Shown here piece after piece: positions 14,873 to 24,208 of a DNA stretch of 64,000 nt. The stretch is taken from assembly GCF_004365875.1 (NCBI RefSeq), contig NZ_SODF01000002.1, positions 744,001-808,000 of the forward strand, in the 5' to 3' direction. The DNA comes from Kribbella kalugense (GTDB lineage: Bacteria; Actinomycetota; Actinomycetes; Propionibacteriales; Kribbellaceae). Under the pieces are notes generated by a model, which saw only the letters and a list, made by a program, of their open reading frames with translations, did no database searches and was not told where the DNA came from. Position 1 is the first letter of the stretch; the number at the start of each line of letters is the position of its first letter. Both the position numbers and the translations under genes were made by a program.

Positions 14873-16024
14873 TTACGGACGTGTCAGGAATCTCCAGCTG
14901 TGCGGCGGCAGGACGACCGCGTCCTCGACCGGGAACTCCGCGTCCTGGTCGGACACGTTGAGCAGGAGCAGAACCGACTCGTCGCCGTGGACAGCCCGGA
15001 GTGCCATCGACTGATTCGTCACGTGCTCGACCTTCGTCTGCGCGCGGGTGAGCCACGCATGACGTCGCCGTACGCCGATCAACTCCTGGTGCAAGCGGAA
15101 CGTCGGCAAACCGTACGGCGCGAGCCCGTCGGGCGTCTCCGGGAACGCCGGCCGGATCGCGTCGTCACCGCCGGCACGGTCCTCCTTCAGACCACGGAAC
15201 GCCTGCTCGTCGCCGTAGTACACGCTCGGTACGCCGGCGACCATGAACAGGATCGCGAGCGCGTGACCGAGGTGCCGCTCGTCGTCGAGCCGGGTCGCGA
15301 GGCGCGTCACGTCGTGATTGCCGACGAACGTCTGCGGGACAAACGTGTCGAGGAGCGCGTTGTGGCGACCGAGCGCGTACGAGAGCTCGAAGAAGTTGCC
15401 ATCGTTGAGGGAGCTCCAGATCGCCTTCCACAGCTCGTACTGCGTGACCGAGTCGAGGCCGCTCTTCGCGACGTACCCGGCGTAGTCCCCGTGGATCACC
15501 TCACCGAAGTACCAGGCGTCCCGGTCTCGCGGCAGCACCTCTCGCCAGAACTCGGGCGGGACGGCGTACGCCGCATCGAGGCGCCAGGCGTCGACGCCAC
15601 GATCCAGCCAGTGCCGGAGGACATCACCGACGTACTGCGCGACTGCCGGGTTGCTGTGGTCAAGGGCAACCAGGTGCTCATGACCCTCGAAGGTAGCGCC
15701 GTCGCCGCGGAACCACTCGGGGTGGACGAACGAGCGAGCCACGTGGTTGAAGACGCCGTCGAGGGCGATCCGCAGACCGCGGTCGTGCGCCTTCGCGACC
15801 AGGCGGTCGAAGTCGGCCTCGTCGCCGAGGCGCGGGTCGATCCGGAAGTGGTCGATCGTGTCGTAGCCGTGCGTCTCGGAGGCGAACACGGGTCCGAGCA
15901 GCAGACCGTTGCACCCCAACTCGATCGCGTAGTCGAGCCAGTTCTCCAGGTGCCGCAGGGTGTGAGATTCGGCGGTAAAGCCGAGGGGATAGACCTGCCA
16001 CCAGATCGCGTGGTCAGCCCACAT
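14873..16024 (-). CDS. GH13 alpha-amylase family glycosyl hydrolase
   Basis: The 383-residue intracellular protein (no signal peptide) carries the four GH13 regions in order: DGVFNHV (about 89-95), GVDAWRLDAAYA with nucleophile Asp150, FGEVIHGDY with acid/base Glu175, and FVGNHDVTR with Asp238. Thus the catalytic triad is intact. It is short for the family, with a reduced B domain and a small C-terminal beta domain. It should act on alpha-glucans or related oligosaccharides; exact specificity cannot be read. Its start overlaps the end of the FUSC gene by 11 bases, so they form one transcript. Confidence 0.88.
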   Translation of the reverse strand: MWADHAIWWQVYPLGFTAESHTLRHLENWLDYAIELGCNGLLLGPVFASETHGYDTIDHFRIDPRLGDEADFDRLVAKAHDRGLRIALDGVFNHVARSFVHPEWFRGDGATFEGHEHLVALDHSNPAVAQYVGDVLRHWLDRGVDAWRLDAAYAVPPEFWREVLPRDRDAWYFGEVIHGDYAGYVAKSGLDSVTQYELWKAIWSSLNDGNFFELSYALGRHNALLDTFVPQTFVGNHDVTRLATRLDDERHLGHALAILFMVAGVPSVYYGDEQAFRGLKEDRAGGDDAIRPAFPETPDGLAPYGLPTFRLHQELIGVRRRHAWLTRAQTKVEHVTNQSMALRAVHGDESVLLLLNVSDQDAEFPVEDAVVLPPHSWRFLTRP

Positions 16025-17036
16025 GTCGTCTCCTCAGAACCAGGGTAGGAATGACCGCGATCGTGCAGCCGATCACGGTGTCGATCAGCCGGTACCCGAT
16101 CGTCGACAACTCCGGAGTACGGCCGAGATCCATCAGCAGGACGACCAACGGCGTCATCACCATCGCGTAAGCAGCGTAGTTGCGTTCCTTCAGCAACGGC
16201 CGCAATCCGGCCAGCACGCTGACGACGACCACGATCACCCAGGACGGCGGCACCCAGAGGATCAAGGCGCCACCGATCACCACACCAGCGCAGGTACCGA
16301 GGCCACGTTGTGTTGCCCGCAGCAACGATCCGCCACGTCGCCGTACGACGATGACAACCGCGAGCGCAATCCAGTAAGCCTTCTCCTGGTTCCACAGCAC
16401 TCCGATCGCCTCGGCCAGCGCGAGCGCCGGCACCAACTGGACCACATACCGCCAACCGTCGAACCGATGCAGATTCCCCCACCATCGCCGTACCAGTCGC
16501 CGGTACGACGGCCGTGAAACGCCAGCCTCCGTTGACGAAAACGGCATGGTCAGCAAGATCGCCCACGCAACCCCGAGCGCGAACCACCGGCCTACTTCCC
16601 AAGGGTCCGCTGCACCGAGCCCGGTTGCCATCACCAAGAACGTGATGAACCGCGTCGTCGCATCCGCCATCCACCGGTTGAACCCACCAACAACCGCCGC
16701 AACCGCAGCCAGCAAAAGAACCCCAGCCGCGCCGACCCAGCCACGGCCGCCCAACCAAGCCCCCGCCATCGCCGCCCCCGTCACGACGGCCCCAACCCCC
16801 GCACGGCTTTGAGCGCGCACCAACCACGAAAGCGACCCGCGAGTGGTTGATGCATGCCCAAAGGTGGAGGTGGCCAACGCGCCCAGGGCGGCGAAGGAGG
16901 CGTGAGCGAGGTGGTTGGTGGCGACGCCATAGGCGACGGGCGCGGCCATGGCCAGCGCCGCCGTGATCAGCTGGGGCGGGAGGACCGGGGTGTCGCGGGA
17001 CCAGTGGATGAGGTGGCGCGGCTCTAACACCGTCAT
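16014..17036 (-). CDS. FUSC family membrane protein
   Basis: The 340-residue protein has two blocks of hydrophobic helices (about residues 20-165 and 205-335) separated by a basic cytoplasmic loop with PSYRRLVRRWWGNL. This two-block layout is that of the fusaric acid resistance protein-like (FUSC) family of aromatic acid exporters. The second block includes the YWIALAVVIVVRRR and RGLGTCAGVVIGG segments typical of the family. It is divergent from a MarR regulator gene, with an operator-like dyad three bases before its ATG, so its expression is probably repressed by that regulator. Substrate is unknown. Confidence 0.82.
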   Translation of the reverse strand: MTVLEPRHLIHWSRDTPVLPPQLITAALAMAAPVAYGVATNHLAHASFAALGALATSTFGHASTTRGSLSWLVRAQSRAGVGAVVTGAAMAGAWLGGRGWVGAAGVLLLAAVAAVVGGFNRWMADATTRFITFLVMATGLGAADPWEVGRWFALGVAWAILLTMPFSSTEAGVSRPSYRRLVRRWWGNLHRFDGWRYVVQLVPALALAEAIGVLWNQEKAYWIALAVVIVVRRRGGSLLRATQRGLGTCAGVVIGGALILWVPPSWVIVVVVSVLAGLRPLLKERNYAAYAMVMTPLVVLLMDLGRTPELSTIGYRLIDTVIGCTIAVIPTLVLRRRHVG

Positions 17037-17038
17037 AG

Positions 17039-17051
17039 TAAGCTGAGCTTA
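17039..17051. promoter_or_regulatory. Candidate MarR operator
   Basis: TAAGCT-G-AGCTTA is a perfect 6-1-6 dyad in the 49-bp gap between the FUSC and MarR starts, a usual place for a MarR-family repressor to bind and control both genes. Confidence 0.55.
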
Positions 17052-17085
17052 GCATTCTCAAGCCTCAACACCGAAGGGATAGTAC

Positions 17086-17508
17086 ATGGAAGCTTATGAG
17101 ACAGCAGTCCAACTGCGGCGGGCCAGTACGCGGCTGGCGTTGCGGTTGCGAGCCGAGCGGGCGGCTGACGGCCTCGGCAGTACGGGCGTCGCCGTGCTGG
17201 GGCAGCTGCATCGGCGAGGGGCTTTGACCGCGAGTGAGATCGCGTCGGCCGAGCGGATGCAGCCGCAGTCGTTGACGCGAGTACTGGCGAGTCTCGAGGA
17301 GCAGGGGCTGATCGCGCGGGAGCAGGACACGCAGGACCGGCGCCGGCACACGATCGAGCTGACCGACCGCGGACGGCAGTTGCTCAAGGAGCACATGAGG
17401 ACGTCCGATGACTGGCTGGCCGAGGCGATCGAACAACGCCTCAATCCGACCGAACGCGCCGTACTGCAACTAGCAGCAGGGATCCTCGATCAGCTGCTCG
17501 ACGGCTGA
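17086..17508 (+). CDS. MarR family transcriptional regulator
   Basis: The 140-residue protein has the MarR winged helix: ALTASEIASAERMQPQSL (recognition region, about residues 45-62), VLASLEEQGLIAREQDTQDRRRHTIELT with the DxRxxx wing, and a C-terminal dimer helix. It is divergent from the FUSC transporter gene and probably its local repressor, released by a phenolic or aromatic ligand; the ligand is inference from the family. AAGGGA precedes the ATG. Its last 19 bases overlap the 3' end of the convergent TrmH-type gene. Confidence 0.88.
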   Translation: MEAYETAVQLRRASTRLALRLRAERAADGLGSTGVAVLGQLHRRGALTASEIASAERMQPQSLTRVLASLEEQGLIAREQDTQDRRRHTIELTDRGRQLLKEHMRTSDDWLAEAIEQRLNPTERAVLQLAAGILDQLLDG

Positions 17509-18170
17509 CCGAAGGTATGCCGACGGATCCACGCGTGCATCGCGATCGCGGCGGCCGCGCTCGCGTTGATGGATCGAGTCGAGCCGAACTGCGCGATCGA
17601 CAACACCGCACTGCAGATCTCATGAGCCCCAGCCGTCAGCCCAGGCCCCTCCTGCCCGAACAGCAGCACGCAGCCACGCGGCAGATCGAACGTCTCCAAC
17701 GGCACCGACCCCGGCAGGTTGTCGATCCCGATGACGGGCAGCCCATGCGAGGCGGCGTACGACGCCAGGTCGGCAAGCTCGGGCTGGTGGCGGACGTGCT
17801 GGTACCGGTCGGTGACCATCGCGCCCCGCCGGTTCCACTTCCGGTTGCCGACGATGTGGACCTCCTCGGCCAGGAACGCGTTCGCAGTCCGGACGACCGA
17901 GCCGATGTTGAGGTCGTGCTGCCAGTTCTCGATCGCGACGTGGAACGGGTTCCGCTGCCGGTCCAGGTCCTCGACGATCGCCTCGAGCTTCCAGTACCGG
18001 TACTTGTCCACGACGTTGCGCCGATCGCCGTCCGCGAGCAGTTCCGGATCCAGCCGCGGGTCGTCCGGCGGGTCGCCGATCCACGGTCCGACCCCGACCT
18101 CGCTCGGCCCGACCATGTCCGCTCCCCGGAGGTCCTGACCGGGGCGATCCTCGCTGCTCAGCTCGTGCAC
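17490..18170 (-). CDS. TrmH/SpoU-type RNA 2'-O-methyltransferase
   Basis: The 226-residue protein carries the three SPOUT motifs: motif 1 IGSVVRTANAF (about residue 90), motif 2 VLLFGQEGPGL (about 168-178), and motif 3 IAQFGSTRSINASAAAAIAM (about 190-210). These form the knotted AdoMet site. It should methylate a ribose in tRNA or rRNA. The N-terminal 45 residues are Asp/Gly/Pro-rich and poorly conserved, so the true start may be further in. It overlaps the convergent MarR gene by 19 bases at the 3' ends. Confidence 0.88.
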   Translation of the reverse strand: MHELSSEDRPGQDLRGADMVGPSEVGVGPWIGDPPDDPRLDPELLADGDRRNVVDKYRYWKLEAIVEDLDRQRNPFHVAIENWQHDLNIGSVVRTANAFLAEEVHIVGNRKWNRRGAMVTDRYQHVRHQPELADLASYAASHGLPVIGIDNLPGSVPLETFDLPRGCVLLFGQEGPGLTAGAHEICSAVLSIAQFGSTRSINASAAAAIAMHAWIRRHTFGQPSSS

Positions 18171-18182
18171 AGGTTGGGACGC

Positions 18183-18188
18183 TACCCT
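18183..18188 (+). promoter_or_regulatory. -10 element of a probable leaderless promoter
   Basis: TACCCT is followed by six bases and the GTG at 18195. The same TACCCT-N6-GTG arrangement occurs at 34971 and, on the reverse strand, at 53087. Confidence 0.55.
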
Positions 18189-18194
18189 GTGGCC

Positions 18195-18902
18195 GTGCTT
18201 CCTATTGTCGCGATGCTGATGCCGAACTGGATGAACCCGGAGTACCTGCTGAACTGGCTGGGTGACTGGGCTCTCTGGGGAACGCTGATTGTGGTGTTCA
18301 TCGAGTGCGGGGTGTTGTTCCCGATCCTGCCCGGTGACTCACTGCTGTTCGCCGTCGGCCTGTTCATCGCGCAGGGCACTATTCACGTCCCGCTGTGGCT
18401 GGCCTGCGTCCTGCTGACCATCGCCGCGTTCCTCGGCAACGTGTCCGGCTACTACATCGGCCGATTCCTCGGTACGTCGCTGTTCAAGAATCCGAACGCC
18501 CGGATCCTCAAACCGAAGTACATCGAGCAGACGCACGACTTCTTCGAGCGGTACGGCCCGCGGGCGCTGGTGATGGCCCGGTTCGTGCCGATCGTCCGGA
18601 CGTTCATCACGATCGTCGCCGGCGCCGGCCGGATGGACCCGCGGAAGTTCTTCCTGTGGACCGGAGTCGGCGCGGTGATCTGGGCCCCGGGCATCACGCT
18701 GCTCGGGCACGCGCTCGGCAACGTCGAGTTCATCCACAAGAACCTCGAGGCCGCGCTGGTCCTGCTGGTGCTGATCTCGCTGATCCCCATGGTCGTCGAG
18801 TACTTCCTCGCCAAGCGCCGCAACCGCAACAACACAGGCAGCTCAGGCGGATCAGCCGCCGCGAAGCACGCTGCGCCGAAGCACGCCGTACCCAACGACT
18901 GA
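18195..18902 (+). CDS. DedA family membrane protein
   Basis: About 235 residues. Features of the DedA/SNARE-associated family are ECGVLFPILPGDSLLF (about residues 33-48), GNVSGYYIGRFLG, and the conserved FERYGPRALVMARFVPIVRTF and AGAGRMDPRKFFLW segments (quoted in parts). Four to five membrane helices are evident, and the tail is Lys/Ala-rich. DedA proteins are membrane flippases or transporters, for example of undecaprenyl phosphate and other phospholipids; the role here is inference. I chose the GTG at 18195 because a leaderless -10 sits six bases upstream; GTG 18189 and ATG 18213 are alternatives. A longer upstream reading frame is antisense to the TrmH gene. Confidence 0.85.
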   Translation: MLPIVAMLMPNWMNPEYLLNWLGDWALWGTLIVVFIECGVLFPILPGDSLLFAVGLFIAQGTIHVPLWLACVLLTIAAFLGNVSGYYIGRFLGTSLFKNPNARILKPKYIEQTHDFFERYGPRALVMARFVPIVRTFITIVAGAGRMDPRKFFLWTGVGAVIWAPGITLLGHALGNVEFIHKNLEAALVLLVLISLIPMVVEYFLAKRRNRNNTGSSGGSAAAKHAAPKHAVPND

Positions 18903-18905
18903 AGG

Positions 18906-19295
18906 TCAGTGGCCGAACGGGAAGTGCGGGTCTGACCACACGCAGTCGGTGCTGAGCAAGGACAGCTCGGCGATCTCGACCGGGCCGGTCAGCAGCGGGC
19001 CGACGACCTGACCGGATCCGAGTGAGCACGCCACCCGGATCCGGTCTGCCGCCTGGTACCAGACCAGCGCCCCCCGTGGCGCCGCCCCTTCACGGAGCAG
19101 GTCGTGGTGGTCGAGCCAGCCAACCGCATCGGCCGCGTCGTGCCAGCCGCTGTCGTGCGCATAACCGAATGCCATCCGCTGGAACTTCAGCGGCCAGTCC
19201 TGCCAGGCCGCCGAACCGACGCGTTCCAGCTGCCAGTTCAGCGCCGCCTCGGAATCCCGCGGGTTCGCCACCCGCGGAACGATCCGGCGCTCCAC
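18906..19295 (-). CDS. Hypothetical protein (129 aa)
   Basis: I do not recognise a named family with certainty. The segment AALNWQLERVGSAAWQDWPLKFQRMAFGYAHDSG (in parts) and the later RGALVWYQ resemble the start and middle of cell-wall CHAP/NlpC-P60-like proteins, but the position where such enzymes have the catalytic Cys is Pro-Leu (DWPLKF), so it is unlikely to be an active peptidase. It ends in the unusual DPHFPFGH. There is no signal peptide. The GTG at 19295 is chosen because GGGGGGAGG lies five bases upstream; an ATG at 19316 would put that ribosome site inside the gene. It converges with dedA, three bases apart. Confidence 0.55.
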   Translation of the reverse strand: MERRIVPRVANPRDSEAALNWQLERVGSAAWQDWPLKFQRMAFGYAHDSGWHDAADAVGWLDHHDLLREGAAPRGALVWYQAADRIRVACSLGSGQVVGPLLTGPVEIAELSLLSTDCVWSDPHFPFGH

Positions 19296-19397
19296 GGCAA
19301 CCTCCCCCCAGGCCATAGGTTTCCCCCGATCCCCGTCCTCGGCCGGTGTGCCGTGGCATGAGGAGATCTTGGCTGAGGCGAATACAGCCGCCGTACA

Positions 19398-22378
19398 TTA
19401 ACCGGCTGCGGCGCCCGCTTCGGTTCCGGCCAGCATCCGGCGGCAGTCCGCCGCCGCGGCCTCGTTGCCCGCCTGCTGCCACACGCGCGCGGCGCGTTCG
19501 AGGGTACGGCGGGCGTGGTCGAGGCTGCCCGTGGACAGGTAAAGCTCGCCGAGGTGCTGCGCCGCGGCGCCCTCGACGCTGCGATCGCCGAGCCGGTGAC
19601 CGATGTCGATCGCGTCCAGCAGCATCTTCCGGGCCGCGGCCACCTCACCGCGCTCCATCAGCGCCTGCCCGAGCAGCGCCCGGGTGTACGCCGCGCAGTG
19701 GTCGTCACCCATCCCGTCGAAGATCGCCAGCGCCTTCCGCAACTGCCGTACCGCGTCGTCGTGCCGCCCTTGATGGACCCGGAGATCCGCGATCCGTCGC
19801 CGTACCTTTGCCTCGCGGTGCGCGTCCACCCGCCGGACGGCGATTAGGAACGCCTGGGCCAGGTAGCGCCGGGCGGTGACCAGGTCGCCGCGAGCCAGCC
19901 AGACATTGGCGGCCGCCGTCCGGGCAAGCGCCTCCGCATTCGCGTTGCCGTCCTCGACGAATGCCTCGATCGCCTTCTCGTACTGCGCGAGCCCTTCGTC
20001 GCGCTGCCCACGTTCCCGCAACCAGGTGCCGAGTCCGACTGCAGCGATGCCTTCACCGAGCCGGTCGCCGACCTCGGCGAACAGCTGAGCGGCCGCGTCG
20101 AAGTGCCGCCGCGCGGTCTCCCAGTCGTCCTGGTACACGGCCAGCTGGCCAAGGTTCCGGTGCATGATCGCCTCGCCGTGGCGGTCCCCGCACTCGATCG
20201 CGCTCACCAAACCCTGCTGGTGCGAGCCGTTCCAGTCGTCGAACCCGGCTCGCATGTCCAGGTACGGCCCCCACGCCGCCGCGATCCGCCAGGCGTAGTC
20301 GTGCAGCCCGTTCTGCGCCGCGGCCCGGATCGCCGGCACGAACGTACTGCGTTCGCTGTCGAACCAGGCGACCGCATCGGTCTCGGTGAACGGCGACGGA
20401 TCTGGCGCCGTCAGCGGTCCGGTGTGCTCGAGAACGCCGAAGTACTCGAAGGACATGGCGTTGTTGGCCCGCCGGATCTTGTTCAGGATCGCGTCGACCA
20501 CGGTCTCGACGTCCCGGACCGCCTGCGCCTTCTGCTCGTCGTCGCCAACCCCGAGCGCGTGCAGCCGCAGTAGGTCGTGGACGCGGTAGCGCGCCGTACC
20601 GCGGTGGTCGACCGAGCTGATCCGGACCAGGTTGACCTCGATCAGCCGGTCCAAGCTCCGCCGTACCGCGGCCGGTGATGCGACCGCTTCCAGGGCACGC
20701 GCCGAGAAGACGCCGACCGCGAAGTGGCCAATCAGCCGGTACAGCCTGGCCTCCTCCGGGCTGAGCGCGTCGTAGCTCAGGTCCGCACTGGTCCGTACGG
20801 CGAGCTCACCGATGCTCAACTCGTCCAGCCGCGACGTCTCGTCCCGCAACCGCCGCGCCAGCTCCCGCGCACTCAGATCAGGCCGCTGCGCCAGCCGGCT
20901 GCCGACGATCCGGATCGCGAGCGGCAGGTTCCCGCACGCGGACAGGATCTCCTCGGCCTCCGGCGACGACCCGTCGATCCGCCCGGACCCAGCAACCGAC
21001 GACAGCAGTACGGCGGCCTCGCGGTCGTCGAACGTGTCGAGCGGCAGGCTGTCCGCCCCGGCCAGGTCCATCAGCCGGTTCCGACTGGTCACTACTACTG
21101 CCGACGCGCCAGTACCGGGCATCAGCGGCGTCACCTGACCGGCGGTCGCCACGTCGTCGAGGATGATCAGCACCCGACGGCTGGCCAGCTCGGACCGCAG
21201 CATCGCGGACCGCCGCTCCGGGTCGGTAGGGATCGCGTGGTTGGGCAGGTTGAGGCTGACCAGCAGATCGGTCAGTGCGGTGGCCGGATCGCGCGGGTGC
21301 GTCGCGCCGTGCATGTCCAGGTAGATCTGCCCGTCCGGGAAGTACTCCCGGACCAAATGGCCCAGCCGTACGGCCAGCGACGTCTTCCCGGTCCCCGGTG
21401 CACCGGAGACGACAGCTACCGGAGGCCGCACCGGGTCACGGCCGCAGACCAAGTCGCGCAGCTGCTCCAGGTGCTCCTGCCGCCCACTGAAGTCGGCCAG
21501 GTCGAGCGGAAGCTGGCTGGGCGGTCGCAGCGGATCGGTGAGCTCCGGTGCCGCATACAGACCGGACTGGGTCTCCGGCTCCGGGCGTTCCGTGATCCGA
21601 GCTGACGGGATACCTGGATTCGGCCAGTTGGCGGAGCGGCCGTTCTCGGCCCGGGCACCGGCCGCCTCCAGCTCCGGACCAGGCTTGATGTCCAGCTCGT
21701 CGGCGAGCGTCAGCACTGCCTTCTGGTACGCCGCTCGCGCGTCACCGACCCGACCGGCCGCGAGCAGCGCGTCGACCAGACGGCGCCACAGCTGTTCGTC
21801 GTACGGATCGTCGGTGAGGCGGGCGCTCAGTAGTACAGCCGCACCACTCGCGTCGCCGTACTCGAGCCGCAGGTCCAGCAGGCTGTCGACCAGGCCGCGG
21901 TGCTGCGCTTCCAGGCGGGCGATCGAGCCCTCCCACGCGCCGGCATCGGCAGGTCCTCCAGTGGGCGACCGCGCCAGAGCGAGTGCGCGCGGGACAGGAC
22001 CTGCATTGCCTGGCGGCCGTCACCGGCGTCCCGCAGGTGACCGCCCTCGGCCAGCAGCGACTCGAACAGGCTGGCGTCGAGCTCGTCGACGCCCACCTCG
22101 ATGCTGTAGCCCGCGGCGGACGTGTCGATCGGCGCTGGCAGCCCGGCGTCTTGCAGCACGCCACGCAGGGCGCGGACGTACGTCCGGATGTTCGCGGTGG
22201 CCGACCGCGGCGGACTGCTCTCCCAGAGCGCGTCAGCGATCAGATCGGTCGAGACGAACCGGTTCGGGTGCAGCAGCAGAGTGGCCAGCAGTTGGCGCGG
22301 TTTGGCGGCCTTGAGCGGCTGGCCCTGGACGTGGACAAGCCGCAGAGGTCCGAGGATCGCGTACCTCAGACTGTCCAC
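19398..22378 (-). pseudogene. SARP/AfsR-type regulator (SARP-NB-ARC-TPR), frameshifted
   Basis: Read from a GTG at 22378 (VDSLRYAILGPLRL, GGAGAGG upstream) there is an OmpR-like DNA-binding domain (RQLLATLLLHPNRFVSTDLI) and the start of a bacterial transcriptional activation domain. At about 21947-21949 the frame must shift: the first frame runs LWRGRPLEDLP then turns to Arg/Ser-rich residues and stops at 21827. The second frame continues the family sequence as DAGAWEGSIARLEAQHRGL, through KAVLTLADELDIKPG, then NB-ARC (SGAPGTGKTSLAVRL, VLIILDDV, GNLPLAIRIVGSRLA) and TPR repeats to 19398. One missing base in GACCTGCCGATGCC explains this. It could be a real mutation or a sequencing error. Confidence 0.85.
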
Positions 22379-22501
22379 TCGTCCGACCTCTCCACTCTGG
22401 AACCGGCCTATCGTGTCATCCGGCCGCACCCGGCGGGAAGGCCGATGTACGCCGGATGTATCTCACTGCGGCACTGTTGACTTCAGGTACCGGGGGGAGG
22501 G

Positions 22502-22580
22502 CAGACCCGGGCGTGGCGACTTGACCGCCGTCACTCCGGGTCTGGCACTGGGAGAGAGTCCAGGATCGGGGGTCCTGGAC
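22502..22580 (-). terminator. Two hairpins downstream of lemA
   Basis: GTCCAGGA (22558-22565) pairs with TCCTGGAC (22573-22580) over a seven-base loop. CAGACCCGG (22502-22510) pairs with CCGGGTCTG (22536-22544). They lie after the lemA stop on the reverse strand and before the SARP gene. No U-tract follows, so the terminator role is inferred from position. Confidence 0.5.
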
Positions 22581-22596
22581 TACGGGGAACCGGTGC

Positions 22597-23442
22597 CTAC
22601 TGGCCACCGGTGAATGGCGGCTGTCCGTCCTGTGGCGCGGGGGAACCCGCAGGCGGGCCGCCCACCGGTGGCTCTCCCTGCCCCTGGTACTGCCCCGGCG
22701 GCGGGTACTGACCAGGCTGGCCCTGGTACGGCGGCTGCTGGTAGCCACCCGGGATCTGCTGCGGCGGGGCCTGGTAGTTGCCCTGGTCCCCCGGCATCTG
22801 CGGGTGGATCTGGCCCGACGACGGCGCACCCGGCTGCATCTGCGGCGGCGCCTGCTCACCGGCGACCGACCCGATCGTGCCGAACGAGACCTGCGGGACC
22901 GCGCGGACCTGCTCGTCCTTGACCTCGAAGTACCCGGCCTTCTCGAACTTGAAGCTGTTCGCGATGACGTTCGACGGGAACGCCTCGATCCGGGTGTTGT
23001 AGTCGCCGACGTTCGCGTTGTAGAACCGGCGGCCGGCCGCGATCCGGTCCTCGGTGTCGGTCAGCTCGCGCTGCAGACCGAGGAAGTTCTGGTTCGACTG
23101 CAGCTGCGGGTACGCCTCGACCGAGATCATCATCTGACGCAGCGCGCCGGACAGCTCACCCTCCGCCGCGGCCCGCTGCTCCGGGTTCGCGCCCTGCACG
23201 TTGACCGCCTGGGTGCGGAGCCGGGCGACCTCCTCGAACACGTGCCGCTCGTGCGCGGCGTACGCGCGGACGGTCTCGACCAGGTTCGGGATCAGGTCGT
23301 ACCGGCGGTGCAGCTCGACATCGATCTGCCGCCACGACTCCTGGATCAGGTTCCGTTGCTTGACGAACCGGTTGTACGACGTGATCAGCATGATCGCCAG
23401 AATCACGACGACCACAACGATCGCGATGATGACCCAAACCAT
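22597..23442 (-). CDS. LemA family protein with Gln/Pro-rich tail
   Basis: The 281-residue protein starts with one membrane helix (VWVIIAIVVVVVILAIMLI, cut short here) with the N-terminus outside. This leads to the LemA helical domain: NLIQESWRQIDVELHRRYDLIP (in parts), NLVETVRAYAAHE, AEGELSGALRQMM, and NFLGLQRELTDTEDRIAAGRRFYN. From about residue 200 the chain is a low-complexity Gln/Pro/Gly tail, likely disordered and surface-exposed. LemA function is unknown. It follows the DUF3137-like gene by 37 bases, a common LemA partner, and forms an operon with it and pyrE. Confidence 0.88.
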   Translation of the reverse strand: MVWVIIAIVVVVVILAIMLITSYNRFVKQRNLIQESWRQIDVELHRRYDLIPNLVETVRAYAAHERHVFEEVARLRTQAVNVQGANPEQRAAAEGELSGALRQMMISVEAYPQLQSNQNFLGLQRELTDTEDRIAAGRRFYNANVGDYNTRIEAFPSNVIANSFKFEKAGYFEVKDEQVRAVPQVSFGTIGSVAGEQAPPQMQPGAPSSGQIHPQMPGDQGNYQAPPQQIPGGYQQPPYQGQPGQYPPPGQYQGQGEPPVGGPPAGSPAPQDGQPPFTGGQ

Positions 23443-23479
23443 TCCGAGCTCCCGAGTGTTGGCAGTGCTGCCAGCGACT

Positions 23480-24208
23480 CTACGGGTACCTGGGTCCGCT
23501 GGGAGGTTGCTGCGCGCGGGGGTCGACGCCGGCGTAGTCGCGCCAGACGTACGGCGGGACGTTCTCGAGGACCTGCTGGAGCAGGGCGAGACGGTTCATC
23601 ACCTCGGCCGGGTCCTGGTTGCCCTTGTCCCAGCCGACCAGCGAGTTCCCCTCCACCCGCCAGCCGATCTCGCCGCGGGCCAGCAGCAGCTCCATCATCC
23701 GCGGCGTCACCACCGCGTGCCCGAACCGCTCGTCGTCGGCCTTGACCCGGAACGCGCGGTTGAACTGCTCGCTCTCGAACTGGATGTCGCGGAAACCGAA
23801 CGCGTTCGCCACCGCGCCGCCGAAGATTCCCTCGTGCGTCACCTCGAGGTGCGGCAACGCGCCCGGCAGCTGCATCACCACCACGCCGTACCGGTGCGTC
23901 GTCGTCTGCCGGCGGCCCTTCCCATCGGTCGTGTGGGTGTCGTAGCTGTAGTCGAAGGCAACCATCGGCCGCCCGTTGAACGGACCGGACAGGACGTTCT
24001 TGACCCGCCAGTTGTCGCCGGTCTGGAACGGCGTACCGCCCCATTGACCGGCGAGCGAGTCGTTGGTCGGTACGTACGACCAGCCTTGCTGGGCAGCGAA
24101 TCCGGCGAACAGCTCCCGCCGCTTCTTGGCCCGGTAGTAGTTGAAGTAGAAGAGACCGCCGCCGACCAGGACGGCCAGCAGGACGATCAGAAGGGTGCTG
24201 CCCTGCAT
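23480..24208 (-). CDS. DUF3137-like membrane-anchored protein
   Basis: The 242-residue protein has one N-terminal membrane helix (STLLIVLLAVLVGGGLFYF) followed by a basic stop-transfer stretch (RAKKRRE) and a soluble domain. That domain contains GWSYVP, VKNVLSGPFNGRPMVAFDYSY and a late GEIGWRVEGNSLVGW, as in DUF3137-type proteins encoded beside lemA. Function is unknown; pairing with LemA suggests an envelope role. Its ATG shares one base with the pyrE stop codon (TGATG), so it is translationally coupled to pyrE. Confidence 0.7.
   Translation of the reverse strand: MQGSTLLIVLLAVLVGGGLFYFNYYRAKKRRELFAGFAAQQGWSYVPTNDSLAGQWGGTPFQTGDNWRVKNVLSGPFNGRPMVAFDYSYDTHTTDGKGRRQTTTHRYGVVVMQLPGALPHLEVTHEGIFGGAVANAFGFRDIQFESEQFNRAFRVKADDERFGHAVVTPRMMELLLARGEIGWRVEGNSLVGWDKGNQDPAEVMNRLALLQQVLENVPPYVWRDYAGVDPRAQQPPSGPRYP

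Noticed and set aside
17517..18902. 461-codon forward frame ending in DedA
   Set aside because: The first half is antisense to the TrmH-type gene; DedA starts near 18195.
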